A stretch of 64,000 nucleotides of DNA, from contig CAIMRY010000031.1 in NCBI GenBank assembly GCA_903843965.1, positions 62,001-126,000 of the forward strand, written 5' to 3'. This DNA is from an uncultured delta proteobacterium. Its GTDB lineage: Bacteria; Desulfobacterota; Desulfovibrionia; Desulfovibrionales; Desulfovibrionaceae. A program made the translations under genes and the position numbers. The first letter of the stretch is position 1. Each line of letters starts with the position of its first letter. The notes beneath the pieces are model-generated. The model saw only the letters and a list, made by a program, of their open reading frames with translations. It did no database searches and was not told where the DNA came from. This document shows positions 36,252 to 44,791 of the stretch, in pieces.

Positions 36252-36719
36252 ATGCGCAAGGATGTGACGGATGATCAGGCGGTGGTGGCGGAGATTATGA
36301 ACCGGGCGGAGTTTGTGACCCTGGCCCTGGCCGATGCCGAGGGGCCGTACTCCGTGCCCGTGAACGCCGCCCTGGAGGACGGGGTGCTGTACCTGCACAC
36401 GTCCAAGAAGGGCCGCAAGGCCGAGGCCCTGCGCCAGGCCGCAGCCACGGGCGGGCGCGTGGCCTTTTCCGCCGCCGTGGACCTGGAGAAGAAGACCGGC
36501 GAGCTGGCCTGCCAGTGGGGCTACACCTTCCGCAGCGTGCTGGGTTCCGGCCTGGTGCGCGTGGTCGAGCAGCGCGGCGACAAGGTGGCGGCCCTGAACA
36601 CCCTCATGCGCAAGCACGCCGGGCGCGATGACTTTCCGTACGACGACGGCATCCTGGACAAGACCCTGGTCGTGGCCATTGACGTGGACCGGGCCACGGC
36701 CCGGCTCAAGCTGAGCTAG
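36252..36719 (+). CDS. Pyridoxamine-5'-phosphate oxidase-like flavoprotein
   Basis: 155-residue FMN split-barrel protein. Blocks AEFVTLALADAEGPYSVPVNAAL and LYLHTSKKGRKAEAL fit the NimA/PPOX branch that binds FMN or heme. The family includes nitroimidazole reductases, but the substrate is unknown. GGAGGGGCG is just upstream. Followed at 12 bases by an SGNH protein. Confidence 0.85.
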   Translation: MRKDVTDDQAVVAEIMNRAEFVTLALADAEGPYSVPVNAALEDGVLYLHTSKKGRKAEALRQAAATGGRVAFSAAVDLEKKTGELACQWGYTFRSVLGSGLVRVVEQRGDKVAALNTLMRKHAGRDDFPYDDGILDKTLVVAIDVDRATARLKLS

Positions 36720-36730
36720 GCAGACCGCGC

Positions 36731-37339
36731 ATGAAGACCCCCATGGTCGTCTGTTTCCTTGGCGATTCAACGGTGCAGGGCACCGGCGACACCCTGGCCC
36801 TGGGCTGGGTGGGGCGGCTGGCCCAGGCCAGCTTCGCCCTGGACCCGGCCCGCGCCAGCACCATGACCCTGTGCAACCTGGGCCTTCGCGGGGATTCCTC
36901 CCTGCGGGTGGCCGCACGCTGGCAGGAGGAGACCGCCCGCCGCCAGCGTCCGGGCGAGGGTCTGGTCCTTGTGTTCAGCTTTGGCGCGGCGGACAGGCCC
37001 CAGCAGGTGCCGTTTTCCGACGCCGTGGCCGCCGCCAGGGACATGCTGCGCGAGGCTGCGGCAATCACCGGGCCGGGCCGGACGCTCTTTGCTGCCCCGC
37101 CGCCGTCCAGCAATCCCGAGTGGGCCGCCAGGAACCGCGAGCTGGGGCAGCTGCTGCTCGGCGTCTGCGCCGAGCTCGGCGTGCCCGGCTTCGACCTGTT
37201 CACGCCGCTGGCCGCATCAAGGCCGTACATGGCCGCCCTGGCCAAGGGCGACACCATCCACCCGGACGCAGAGGGCTATGCCGAGATGGCCGGGTTGCTG
37301 GCCGTCTGGCCGCCAATGGCGGAGCTGCTCGGGCTCTGA
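36731..37339 (+). CDS. SGNH/GDSL hydrolase-like protein
   Basis: 202-residue cytoplasmic protein of the SGNH fold. Block I is CFLGDSTVQG (Ser near 13) and block V is DTIHPDAEGY (Asp, His). Block III, normally G-x-N-D, reads FGAADR, so the oxyanion-hole Asn is missing. It may have low esterase activity or none. Ends 147 bases before glgB; the spacer holds only a G-rich stretch. Confidence 0.8.
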   Translation: MKTPMVVCFLGDSTVQGTGDTLALGWVGRLAQASFALDPARASTMTLCNLGLRGDSSLRVAARWQEETARRQRPGEGLVLVFSFGAADRPQQVPFSDAVAAARDMLREAAAITGPGRTLFAAPPPSSNPEWAARNRELGQLLLGVCAELGVPGFDLFTPLAASRPYMAALAKGDTIHPDAEGYAEMAGLLAVWPPMAELLGL

Positions 37340-37486
37340 GGCTGCCGGGCCGGGGCAGGCTGCCGATCGGGGGTGGGGCGGGGCCGGGGGCGTTGTCTCC
37401 GGCGCGCAACTAGGGTAGGGAAAACATAGGGCGGGTTCCGCGCCGCCCGGTCCTCTACGATCTGAGCCCAACCCGGAGCCGCCAGC

Positions 37487-39379
37487 ATGAGCCAACACGC
37501 CACCCAGCCGCTGTTCATCGAGCCCTTTGACCTCTACCTCTTCGGCAAGGGCGAGCACTGGGACCTGTACCGCATCCTGGGGGCGCACCCGCACGAGCAG
37601 GAGGGCGCGGCGGGCTACCGCTTCGCCGTCTGGGCGCCCAACGCGCGCAAGGTCAGCCTTGTCGGTCCGTTCAACGACTGGTGGGGCAAGGGCCATCCGC
37701 TGTATCCGGTCGGGTCCTCGGGCATTTGGGCCGGATTTTTGCCCGGCCTGGCCAAGGGCGAGCTGTACAAGTTCGCGATCAAGGACGGCCGCAACAACAC
37801 CACCTTCAAGACCGATCCCTTCGCCCTGTTCGCCGAGCTGCGCCCCGGCAACGCCGCGCGGACCTGGAGCCTGGACGGCTTCGAGTGGACCGACGCCGAC
37901 TGGCTGGCCGACCGCAAAAGCCATGACCCGCCGCTCAATCGCCCGCAGTCGGTGTACGAGGTCCACGCCGGCTCCTGGCGCATGCGCGACGGAAATTTCC
38001 TGTCCTACCAGCAGTTGGCTGACGAACTCATCGGCTACGTGAAGTCGCTGGGGTTCACGCACATCGAGTTCATGCCCCTGGCCGAGCACCCCCTGGATGA
38101 GTCCTGGGGCTACCAGACCAGCCACTATTTCGCTCCGACTTCACGATTTGGAGAACCGGACGGCCTGCGCGCCTTTGTCGACCGCTGCCACGCGGAGGGC
38201 GTCGGCGTCATCCTGGACTGGGTGCCGGGCCACTTCCCCAAGGACGACTGGTGCCTGGGCCGCTTTGACGGCACGGCCCTGTTCGAGCACGAGGACCCGC
38301 GCAGGGGCGAGCACCCGGACTGGGGCACCTACATCTTCAACTATGGCCGCCACGAGGTGAAGAACTTCCTGTTGGCCAACGCGCTCTACTGGTTCAAGGA
38401 ATTCCACATCGACGGCATCCGCATCGACGCCGTGGCCTCCATGCTCTACCTGGACTACTCGCGCGAGGCCGGGGAGTGGATTCCCAATGAGTTCGGCGGG
38501 CGCGAGAACCTGGCCGCCATCGAGCTTTTGAAGGAGCTGAACACCGTGGTCCATGCCCACTATCCCGGCGCGCTGATGATCGCCGAGGAGTCCACGGCCT
38601 GGCCCGGCGTTTCGCGCCCCACCTACACCGGCGGCCTGGGCTTCACCTTCAAGTGGAACATGGGCTGGATGAACGACACCCTGGCCTATTTCGCCAATGA
38701 TCCCGTTCACCGCGCCTACCACCACAACTCCCTGACCTTCTCCATGCTCTATGCCTTCACCGAGAACTTCGTGCTGCCCATCTCCCATGACGAGGTCGTG
38801 CACGGCAAGGGCGCGCTTTTGTCCAAGATGCCCGGCGACATGTGGCAGCAGTTTGCCAACCTGCGCCTGCTTTTGTCCTACCAGTGGGCGCACCCCGGCA
38901 AGAAGCTGTTGTTCATGGGCTGCGAGTTCGGCCAGTGGAACGAGTGGAACTGCAAGCGCGAGCTCGACTGGATCCTGCACGACTTCGCCTCGCACACGGG
39001 CGTGGCGCGCCTGGTGGGCGACCTGAACCGCATCCTGCGCGAGACCCCGGCCATGTTCGAGGCCGACACCAGCTGGAAGGGCTTTGAGTGGATGAGCGTG
39101 AATGACTGGAGCAACTCCGTGCTGGCCTTTGCCCGGCTGGCGCCGGACCGCGCCCCGGTGCTCTGGGTCTTCAACTTCACGCCCGTGGTGCGCCACGGCT
39201 ACAGCGTGCGCTGTCCCGGCAACGGCCACTGGCGCGAGGTCTACAACTCCGACGCCGCCATCTACGGCGGCTCCAACGTGGGCAATCCCGGCGGCGCGGA
39301 GGCCTGGGACAGGGGCGGGGCCACGCGCCTGACCCTGACCCTGCCGCCGCTCTCGGCCATGGCCTTCATGCCGGGCTAG
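37487..39379 (+). CDS. glgB: 1,4-alpha-glucan branching enzyme
   Basis: 630-residue GH13 enzyme that forms alpha-1,6 branches in glycogen. An N-terminal CBM48 (about 15-115, EPFDLYLFGKGEHWDLYRILGAHPH) precedes the barrel with DGIRIDAVASMLY (nucleophile Asp) and MIAEESTAWPGVS (acid Glu), HDEVVHGKG, and a C-terminal beta domain. Length is usual for the family. Its TAG stop is part of the CTAG that borders the element at 39376-39540. No other glg genes are in the window. Confidence 0.95.
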   Translation: MSQHATQPLFIEPFDLYLFGKGEHWDLYRILGAHPHEQEGAAGYRFAVWAPNARKVSLVGPFNDWWGKGHPLYPVGSSGIWAGFLPGLAKGELYKFAIKDGRNNTTFKTDPFALFAELRPGNAARTWSLDGFEWTDADWLADRKSHDPPLNRPQSVYEVHAGSWRMRDGNFLSYQQLADELIGYVKSLGFTHIEFMPLAEHPLDESWGYQTSHYFAPTSRFGEPDGLRAFVDRCHAEGVGVILDWVPGHFPKDDWCLGRFDGTALFEHEDPRRGEHPDWGTYIFNYGRHEVKNFLLANALYWFKEFHIDGIRIDAVASMLYLDYSREAGEWIPNEFGGRENLAAIELLKELNTVVHAHYPGALMIAEESTAWPGVSRPTYTGGLGFTFKWNMGWMNDTLAYFANDPVHRAYHHNSLTFSMLYAFTENFVLPISHDEVVHGKGALLSKMPGDMWQQFANLRLLLSYQWAHPGKKLLFMGCEFGQWNEWNCKRELDWILHDFASHTGVARLVGDLNRILRETPAMFEADTSWKGFEWMSVNDWSNSVLAFARLAPDRAPVLWVFNFTPVVRHGYSVRCPGNGHWREVYNSDAAIYGGSNVGNPGGAEAWDRGGATRLTLTLPPLSAMAFMPG

Positions 39380-39540
39380 GGCCTGTTTCTCAAAGCGTCT
39401 TTTGCCCCCTGGACGTTTGCCTGTGTACAGGCGTGAGCCGATTTTGGTCCAGGGCTGTACCGCATGAGTGCTCTCCCTGGCCCCAAATAGACTCTCTCCT
39501 CGCCAGGGAACAAAATCCATATTTTGGAAACAGGCCCTAG
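39376..39540. mobile_element. Candidate miniature element (MITE-like) with CTAG ends
   Basis: Perfect 14-base inverted repeats at 39376-39389 and 39527-39540 (CTAG + GGCCTGTTTC) enclose 137 bases without a gene. If CTAG is a 4-base target duplication, the element is 39380-39536 with 10-base terminal repeats. CTAG fits the YTAR target of the IS5 group. The left CTAG supplies the glgB stop; the right one is followed directly by the GGGGGAC ribosome site of pdxA. Confidence 0.55.
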
Positions 39541-39548
39541 GGGGACAT

Positions 39549-40610
39549 TTGAAGCTGCAAGCACAAACTCCCGCCATCGCCCTGGCCGTGACCCTGGGCG
39601 ACCCCTGCGGGCTGGGCCCGGAGCTGGTGGTGCGCGCCCTGGCCGACGCCCCGCAGCGCTACCAGGAGCGCGGGGAGCGCCTGCTGATCATCGGGCCGCT
39701 CTCGACCCTGGTGCGCGCCCTGGAAGGCCGCCCGCGTTTCTTCGAGGTGCTGGACGATGCGGCTCCGGTGGCCGAACAGCTGGCCGCGCGTCCGCCAGGC
39801 GCGTACTTCATCGAGCCCAAGGGGCTGTCCGAGCTGGACTATCCTCCCGGCGAAGCAGCCACCGCCGGTGGGCTGGCCGCCGGGCGCAGCCTGGAGCTGG
39901 CCGTGCGGCTGGCGAAAGCAGGCGTCATCCAGGGGCTTGTCACCTGCCCGCTGAACAAGGCCTGTTTGCAGCAGGCCGGGTTCGCCTTCCCCGGCCACAC
40001 GGAATTTCTGGCCGAGGGGCTGGGCGTGGGCCGCGACAATGTGACCATGCATTTGTGCGGGCCCATGCCCCCCGCTGCCGCACCAGGAGAGCCGGACCGG
40101 CTGGTGCTGCGCGTCAGTCTGGTGACCACGCACCCGCCCCTGGCCGAGGTGCCCCGGCTGGTCACGCGCGCGGGCATCCTGCGGGCGCTCACGCACACGG
40201 CGGACTTTGTGGCGCGTTTGGGCCTGAGCGGGCCCATCGGCGTGTGCGGGCTGAACCCGCATGCGGGCGAGAGCGGGCGCATCGGCCGCGAGGACGAGGA
40301 GATCGTCGGCCCGGCCGTGCGCGAGGCCAAGGCTGCGGGGCTGAACGTCGAGGGCCCGATCCCGGCGGACACGTTGTTTCATTTCGCCGCGCGCGGGCGC
40401 TACCCTGCGGTGCTGGCCATGTACCACGACCAGGGCCTCGGCCCGCTGAAGCTGTTGCACTTTGGCGAGGCGGTCAACGTGACGCTGGGCCTGCCCATCG
40501 TGCGCACCTCGCCGGACCACGGCACGGGCTACGACCTGGTGGGCACGGGCAAGGCCAGGCTCACCAGCTTCGTGGCGGCGCTGGACCTGGCGCGGCGGCT
40601 GGTGAAGTAG
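39549..40610 (+). CDS. pdxA: 4-hydroxythreonine-4-phosphate dehydrogenase
   Basis: 353-residue enzyme of pyridoxal 5'-phosphate synthesis, NAD- and metal-dependent. VTLGDPCGLGPE opens the fold, FPGHTEFLAE and the C-terminal MYHDQGLGPLKLLHFGEAVNVTLGLP and SPDHGTGYDLVG carry the metal and substrate residues. TTG at 39549 gives the family start with GGGGGAC upstream; the same frame stays open into the preceding element but those codons are not expected to be used. The B6 pathway theme recurs in the nearby MocR and PPOX genes, perhaps by chance. Confidence 0.9.
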   Translation: MKLQAQTPAIALAVTLGDPCGLGPELVVRALADAPQRYQERGERLLIIGPLSTLVRALEGRPRFFEVLDDAAPVAEQLAARPPGAYFIEPKGLSELDYPPGEAATAGGLAAGRSLELAVRLAKAGVIQGLVTCPLNKACLQQAGFAFPGHTEFLAEGLGVGRDNVTMHLCGPMPPAAAPGEPDRLVLRVSLVTTHPPLAEVPRLVTRAGILRALTHTADFVARLGLSGPIGVCGLNPHAGESGRIGREDEEIVGPAVREAKAAGLNVEGPIPADTLFHFAARGRYPAVLAMYHDQGLGPLKLLHFGEAVNVTLGLPIVRTSPDHGTGYDLVGTGKARLTSFVAALDLARRLVK

Positions 40611-40639
40611 GAATTTCATCAGCCGTTGGAGGCACGCCC

Positions 40640-40933
40640 ATGCGCAAGATGCTGACCCTGTCCTTTGCCGCGCTGCTTATCTTCTGCGACCCGGTGACGA
40701 TCCACGCCGAGGGGACTCTGCACCCGCGCGATTCCGCAGGCCCACGAAAAATCCACGTCAGCGACTGCCGCCCTGGCCGCGACCCCGTCGACCTCGACTG
40801 CTGCGGCGACAAATTGGCCAACTGCCGCCTCCAGTGCAAGGACGACTACGCCGAGAACGGCGACATGCTGTATCTGCGGTACTGCGAGCGGGAGTGCGAG
40901 GAGGAGCTGCGGGCGTGCAAAGAGGGGCGGTAG
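40640..40933 (+). CDS. Small secreted cysteine-rich protein
   Basis: 97-residue protein with a signal peptide (about 1-23, ending IHAEG) and eight cysteines in the mature part (including DCC, NC, QC, YC-ERE-C), suited to disulfides or metal binding. No family recognised. TTGGAGG is placed properly. It follows pdxA by 29 bases and may share its transcript. Confidence 0.7.
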   Translation: MRKMLTLSFAALLIFCDPVTIHAEGTLHPRDSAGPRKIHVSDCRPGRDPVDLDCCGDKLANCRLQCKDDYAENGDMLYLRYCERECEEELRACKEGR

Positions 40934-40965
40934 GGTGAGGACACTGCAATGGATTGGAGTGAATA

Positions 40966-41262
40966 ATGGTTAGCCGCAGGCAGGAATTCAAGGCGCTGGG
41001 CAAGTGGATGTGCCAGCTTCGACCCATCGGGAAGGCGTACACGTTCAAGGTGGTCGCTGGGAAGGGAAAGGAAATAGAAATTGTTGTCAGCGGCCTGGAC
41101 AACGGCTGCGCGTCGGTCGGCCTTGGGCCTGTGCCGCTGGTGTACAGCGAGAAGCATCTCTTCAAGCTGATCTCGATGTTTGATGAAAAGAAGGTGACGC
41201 TGGATGCGGTGATTCAATTGCGCAAGGCTGTTCAGGCGCAGGCGGAGAGTACCAAGAGGTAG
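40966..41262 (+). CDS. Small hypothetical protein
   Basis: 98-residue soluble protein, basic N-terminus (MVSRRQEFKALGKW), unknown family. Base composition is less GC-rich than the housekeeping genes and it adjoins the AT-rich gene at 41350, so it may belong to the same acquired stretch. No motif or membrane segment. Confidence 0.6.
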   Translation: MVSRRQEFKALGKWMCQLRPIGKAYTFKVVAGKGKEIEIVVSGLDNGCASVGLGPVPLVYSEKHLFKLISMFDEKKVTLDAVIQLRKAVQAQAESTKR

Positions 41263-41349
41263 CATCGGCTCACGAGTTTTGTGTGGGGCTGGATTTGGCG
41301 AGAAGGCTGGTGGATGGCGCCAGAGAGCAAATGGATGAGGGGGGAACAG

Positions 41350-41916
41350 ATGGACCGAATCCAAACAGTGCGCGAAGAAATTTACGACTATTTCCACACG
41401 CAGAGTTCGAAGATTACGAGGGGATTAGGTGAAAGACGTTTTGCAGCGTACTATACGTGCATGCATTTAATTAAAGACGCTTCTGAAAGTCTTGGCGTAC
41501 ATCGCAAGAGTGGGTTTTCTAAAGATCCATTCGTCGCATATATTGAATTCTGGGGAATCATGCAGGCGATTATTGTTTTACAAGATGTGATATTTGAGCT
41601 GTATTGGGTTGTTACAGGAGGAAAACTAGAGGCAAATCACTACCCTGCGAGGGCAGAGTTGAGAGAATTGCGTAACCTCTGTGCTGGTCACCCTGCAAGG
41701 CGTGAACATAAGCTCCCGCTCGCCATGGCTTTCATGGCACGCGGATTTGGTCGTTACGATCAGATTTCCTATGAGAAATGGGAAGAAGGTGTAGGCACAA
41801 CTTTCCCTAAGGTAAATTTAGGGGATTTTATTGATAAATATATAGTTGAAGCTTGCGAACAACTCGCAAACATCTTTGCGGAGATGAAGTCGCGGTGGCC
41901 TAGTCCAAAGAAATAG
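41350..41916 (+). CDS. AT-rich HEPN-like protein (candidate acquired RNase)
   Basis: 188-residue helical protein of unknown function. R108-N-L-C-A-G-H114 fits the R-x4-6-H motif of HEPN RNases and is followed by P-A-R. ATG at 41350 has GAGGGGGGAA before it; an in-frame ATG farther upstream would add an atypical Trp-rich start. The gene is rich in A+T against a GC-rich background, so transfer is likely. Defence or toxin roles are possible but rest on the motif alone; no antitoxin-like partner is evident apart from the small gene upstream. Confidence 0.68.
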   Translation: MDRIQTVREEIYDYFHTQSSKITRGLGERRFAAYYTCMHLIKDASESLGVHRKSGFSKDPFVAYIEFWGIMQAIIVLQDVIFELYWVVTGGKLEANHYPARAELRELRNLCAGHPARREHKLPLAMAFMARGFGRYDQISYEKWEEGVGTTFPKVNLGDFIDKYIVEACEQLANIFAEMKSRWPSPKK

Positions 41917-41930
41917 TAGTATTTTGCCTT

Positions 41931-42797
41931 TCACCCCCGCAACACCCCCATCAAATACTGCCCATAATCATTCTTCAGCATGCAGCAGGCCAGCTTCTCC
42001 AACTGCCCCGCGTCGATGTACCCCATGCGGAAGGCGATCTCCTCCACGCAGGCGATGCGCAGGCTCTGGTTCTCCTGCACCATCTGCACAAAGTTGGCCG
42101 CGCGCAACAGCGACTCGTGCGTGCCCATGTCCAGCCAGGCCCAGCCGCGCCCGGTCAATTCCACGCGAAGGTCGCCGCGCTTCAGGTAGGCGTTGTTCAC
42201 GTCCGTGATTTCCAGTTCGCCGCGCGGCGAGGGCGAAAGCCCGCGCGCAATCTCCACCACGTCGTTGTCGTAGAAATACAGCCCGGTCACGGCGTAGCGC
42301 GACTTGGGCGTGCTCGGCTTCTCCTCGATGCTCAAGACCTTCTGGTCCGCGTCGAACTCGACCACGCCGAAGCGCTCCGGGTCCTTCACCGGGTAGGCGA
42401 AGATGGTGCCGCCCTTGGTGAGTTTTGCGCACTTGCGCAAAATGCCGGACAGGCCCTGGGCGTGGAAGATGTTGTCGCCCAGCACCAGGCACACGCTGTC
42501 GTTCCCGATGAAGTCGGCCCCCAGGATGAAGGCCTGGGCCAGGCCGTCCGGGCTGGGCTGGGCCACGTAGGAGAACTTCAGGCCCAGGCTCGACCCGTCG
42601 CCCAGCATGTCCTGAAAGCGCGGCAGGTCGCTCGGGGTGGAGATGACCAGGATCTCGCGGATGCCCGCCAGCATGAGCGTGGACAGCGGGTAGTAGATCA
42701 TGGGCTTGTCGAACACGGGCAAAAGCTGCTTGCTGATGACTCTCGTGAGCGGATGCAGCCGCGTGCCTGATCCGCCCGCCAGAATGATGCCCTTCAT
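41931..42797 (-). CDS. rfbA: Glucose-1-phosphate thymidylyltransferase
   Basis: 288-residue enzyme making dTDP-glucose, the first step toward dTDP-rhamnose. [11 protein letters not shown] at 8-18, [15 protein letters not shown] and the C-terminal helical end are all typical. It stands alone here: no rfbB, C or D beside it, so those lie elsewhere. Convergent with the AT-rich HEPN-like gene. Confidence 0.94.
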   Translation of the reverse strand: MKGIILAGGSGTRLHPLTRVISKQLLPVFDKPMIYYPLSTLMLAGIREILVISTPSDLPRFQDMLGDGSSLGLKFSYVAQPSPDGLAQAFILGADFIGNDSVCLVLGDNIFHAQGLSGILRKCAKLTKGGTIFAYPVKDPERFGVVEFDADQKVLSIEEKPSTPKSRYAVTGLYFYDNDVVEIARGLSPSPRGELEITDVNNAYLKRGDLRVELTGRGWAWLDMGTHESLLRAANFVQMVQENQSLRIACVEEIAFRMGYIDAGQLEKLACCMLKNDYGQYLMGVLRG

Positions 42798-43000
42798 GTG
42801 GCCTCTCCCTTCAGTTTTAAACGGCTGGCGCGGTTTACAACGCGGGCCGGGGTTGCTACTGTTTGCGCTTGATATCCTGATTCCTGCGGCCCTGGCAACC
42901 GCCCTGGCCGCCCAGACCGCGCCTGGCCCGCGATGTCCCGTCCGATTTCGTTTGCGATTTCGTCCGCGATGTTGCCCACGGCCAGCGCAGGGAGCCCCCC
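42798..43000. repeat. Spacer with short repeated words
   Basis: Divergent spacer between rfbA and the DUF1614 gene. Around 42929-42976 the words GCGATGTCCCGTCC, CGATTTCGTTTGCGATTTCGTCC and GCGATGTTGCC are degenerate copies of a roughly 11-12 base unit. The 42890-42930 part is GGCC-rich. No gene seen. Confidence 0.5.
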
Positions 43001-43867
43001 ATGTTCATCTTCCGGTCCGGCCCGCCGCTGTTCCTGCTGTTTCTGGTGATCCTGGCGCTGTTCGGGCTGCTGGTGTTCCTGCCCATGAGCATCATCGCCA
43101 CGGCCCTGGGCAAGCTGGGGCTCACGGGTGTGCAAGGCATGGTGGTCTTTTTGGCCACGGTGTTTGGCAGCAGCGTGAACCTGCCGCTCTACCGGGGCAC
43201 GCGTCTTGTGCGGGGTTTTGCAGCCCCGGCCAGCCGCCTGTTCCGCATGCAGCGCGCCCGGCCCGGCCAGAATCCCTTTGGCCAGAATGGTTTTGGCCAG
43301 GGCAATTGGGGGCAGGGCAATTCCGGCCAATTGAACAACAGCCCGCTGAACAGCAATCAGCGGAATATGGGCCAGGGCAATTTCGGCCAGATGCCCTTTG
43401 GCCAGGCCCAGGGCGACGAGCAGGTGCTCAGCGAGCAGGTGGTGGCGGTGAACGTGGGCGGCTGCATCGTGCCCTGCCTGCTCTCGGCCTGGTTTCTCTG
43501 GCAGCTGCACATGACGGGCATGCTGGGCGGCTGGCTGGCCCTGTGCGTGCTGATTTCGGCCCTGGCCTGCTACCTGCTGGCCCGGCCCACTCCGGGCATC
43601 GGCATTGCCGTGCCGGTGCTCTTGCCGCCCGCCGTGGCCGCGCTCACGGCCATCCTGCTGGCCCCGAATCTGCCCGGGCACGAGTCTGTCGCGCCGCGCG
43701 CGGCCTACATGGCCGGAACGCTGGGCACCCTCATCGGCGCGGACCTGATGCACCTGGCCAACCGCCGCACCTGGGCCCTGCTCGATGCGCCGCTCCTGTC
43801 CATCGGCGGGGCTGGAACCTTCGACGGCATCTTTCTTGCTGGAATCATAGCCGTTCTGCTGGCGTAG
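43001..43867 (+). CDS. DUF1614 membrane protein with Gly/Asn/Gln-rich loop
   Basis: 288-residue inner-membrane protein. Two hydrophobic helices at the N-terminus, then a disordered loop (about 85-140, bases 43258-43425) of GQN/FGQ/GQG repeats, then about five more helices with the DUF1614 blocks [15 protein letters not shown] and [11 protein letters not shown] and [22 protein letters not shown]. Family function is unknown; the loop is expanded compared with the conserved ends. Confidence 0.85.
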   Translation: MFIFRSGPPLFLLFLVILALFGLLVFLPMSIIATALGKLGLTGVQGMVVFLATVFGSSVNLPLYRGTRLVRGFAAPASRLFRMQRARPGQNPFGQNGFGQGNWGQGNSGQLNNSPLNSNQRNMGQGNFGQMPFGQAQGDEQVLSEQVVAVNVGGCIVPCLLSAWFLWQLHMTGMLGGWLALCVLISALACYLLARPTPGIGIAVPVLLPPAVAALTAILLAPNLPGHESVAPRAAYMAGTLGTLIGADLMHLANRRTWALLDAPLLSIGGAGTFDGIFLAGIIAVLLA

Positions 43868-43883
43868 GAAAAAAGGTGCACAC

Positions 43884-44675
43884 ATGAGCGAGCTCACCCT
43901 GCTGTTTTCAAAAAACACCGGCCAGATCCCTGGCCAGCGCTTCCTGTTGTTCGTGGGCCAGACCCTGCAGCCTGGCGTGCCCTGCGCCCAGACGGCCGGA
44001 CCCCTGGCCCTGCGGCCTGGGCATGTGCTGCGCGGCGAGCAGGAGGAGCACCGGGTGCTGGGGCGGCTGTGGTGGCCGGGCCAGGCCCAGATGCCCGACG
44101 CGGCCTGCTGGCTCCTGGAGACCCTGGTCCCTGCGCCCTCCGGCGTGGAGGACGAGCGCAGGCTCCTGGCCTCGCGCAGCGGGTTCGCCGTGGCCTGGAT
44201 CACCCTTTCGGACAAGGGCGCGGCCGGGCAGCGCGTGGACGCCTCCGGCCCGCTGGTGGAGGAGCTGGTGCGCGCGGCCATGCCGGTGTCTTTGGCGCGC
44301 GGGTTCGTGCTGCCGGACGAGGAGCGCGGCATCCGCGGCCTGTTGACGCAGCTGGCCCTGCACGACGGCTTTGACCTCATCTGCACCACGGGCGGCACGG
44401 GCGTGGCCCCGCGCGACGTGACCCCGGAGGCCACCCTGGCCGTCATCGAAAAGCGCCTGCCGGGCTTTGAGCGGGCCATGACCATGACCAGCCTGGCCAA
44501 GACCCCGCATGGCGCTGTTTCGCGCGCGGTGTGCGGCACGCTCGGCAACGCCGTCATCGTGAACCTGCCGGGCAGCCCCAAGGCCGTGCGCGAGTGCCTG
44601 GGCGCGCTCATTCCGGCCCTGGCCCACACCATCGAGAAGCTCCAGGGCGACCCCTCGGATTGCGCGGCAGTGTAG
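43884..44675 (+). CDS. MoaB/MogA-type molybdopterin adenylyltransferase
   Basis: 263-residue protein. The C-terminal part (about 95-255) is the MoaB/MogA fold that binds molybdopterin: WITLSDKGAAG, CTTGGTGVAPRDVTPEAT and NLPGSPKAVRECL. It adenylates molybdopterin for metal insertion. The first 90 residues are an extra domain (starting MSELTLLFSKN) that I do not recognise. Molybdo- and tungsto-enzymes are expected in this group. Confidence 0.88.
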   Translation: MSELTLLFSKNTGQIPGQRFLLFVGQTLQPGVPCAQTAGPLALRPGHVLRGEQEEHRVLGRLWWPGQAQMPDAACWLLETLVPAPSGVEDERRLLASRSGFAVAWITLSDKGAAGQRVDASGPLVEELVRAAMPVSLARGFVLPDEERGIRGLLTQLALHDGFDLICTTGGTGVAPRDVTPEATLAVIEKRLPGFERAMTMTSLAKTPHGAVSRAVCGTLGNAVIVNLPGSPKAVRECLGALIPALAHTIEKLQGDPSDCAAV

Positions 44676-44791
44676 CTGCTTGCATCTTGCGGTTTGCGGG
44701 GCCCTGGTATAAACAGTTGTTTGAAAGCGGTCGATACAGCAACAGGCGCCACTTCGCCTGTCACTCGCATACTGTCATGAGGATACTGAAC

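Noticed and set aside
39376-39540. Rho-independent terminator of glgB
   Set aside because: The arms are 137 bases apart with no T-run, so they do not form a terminator.
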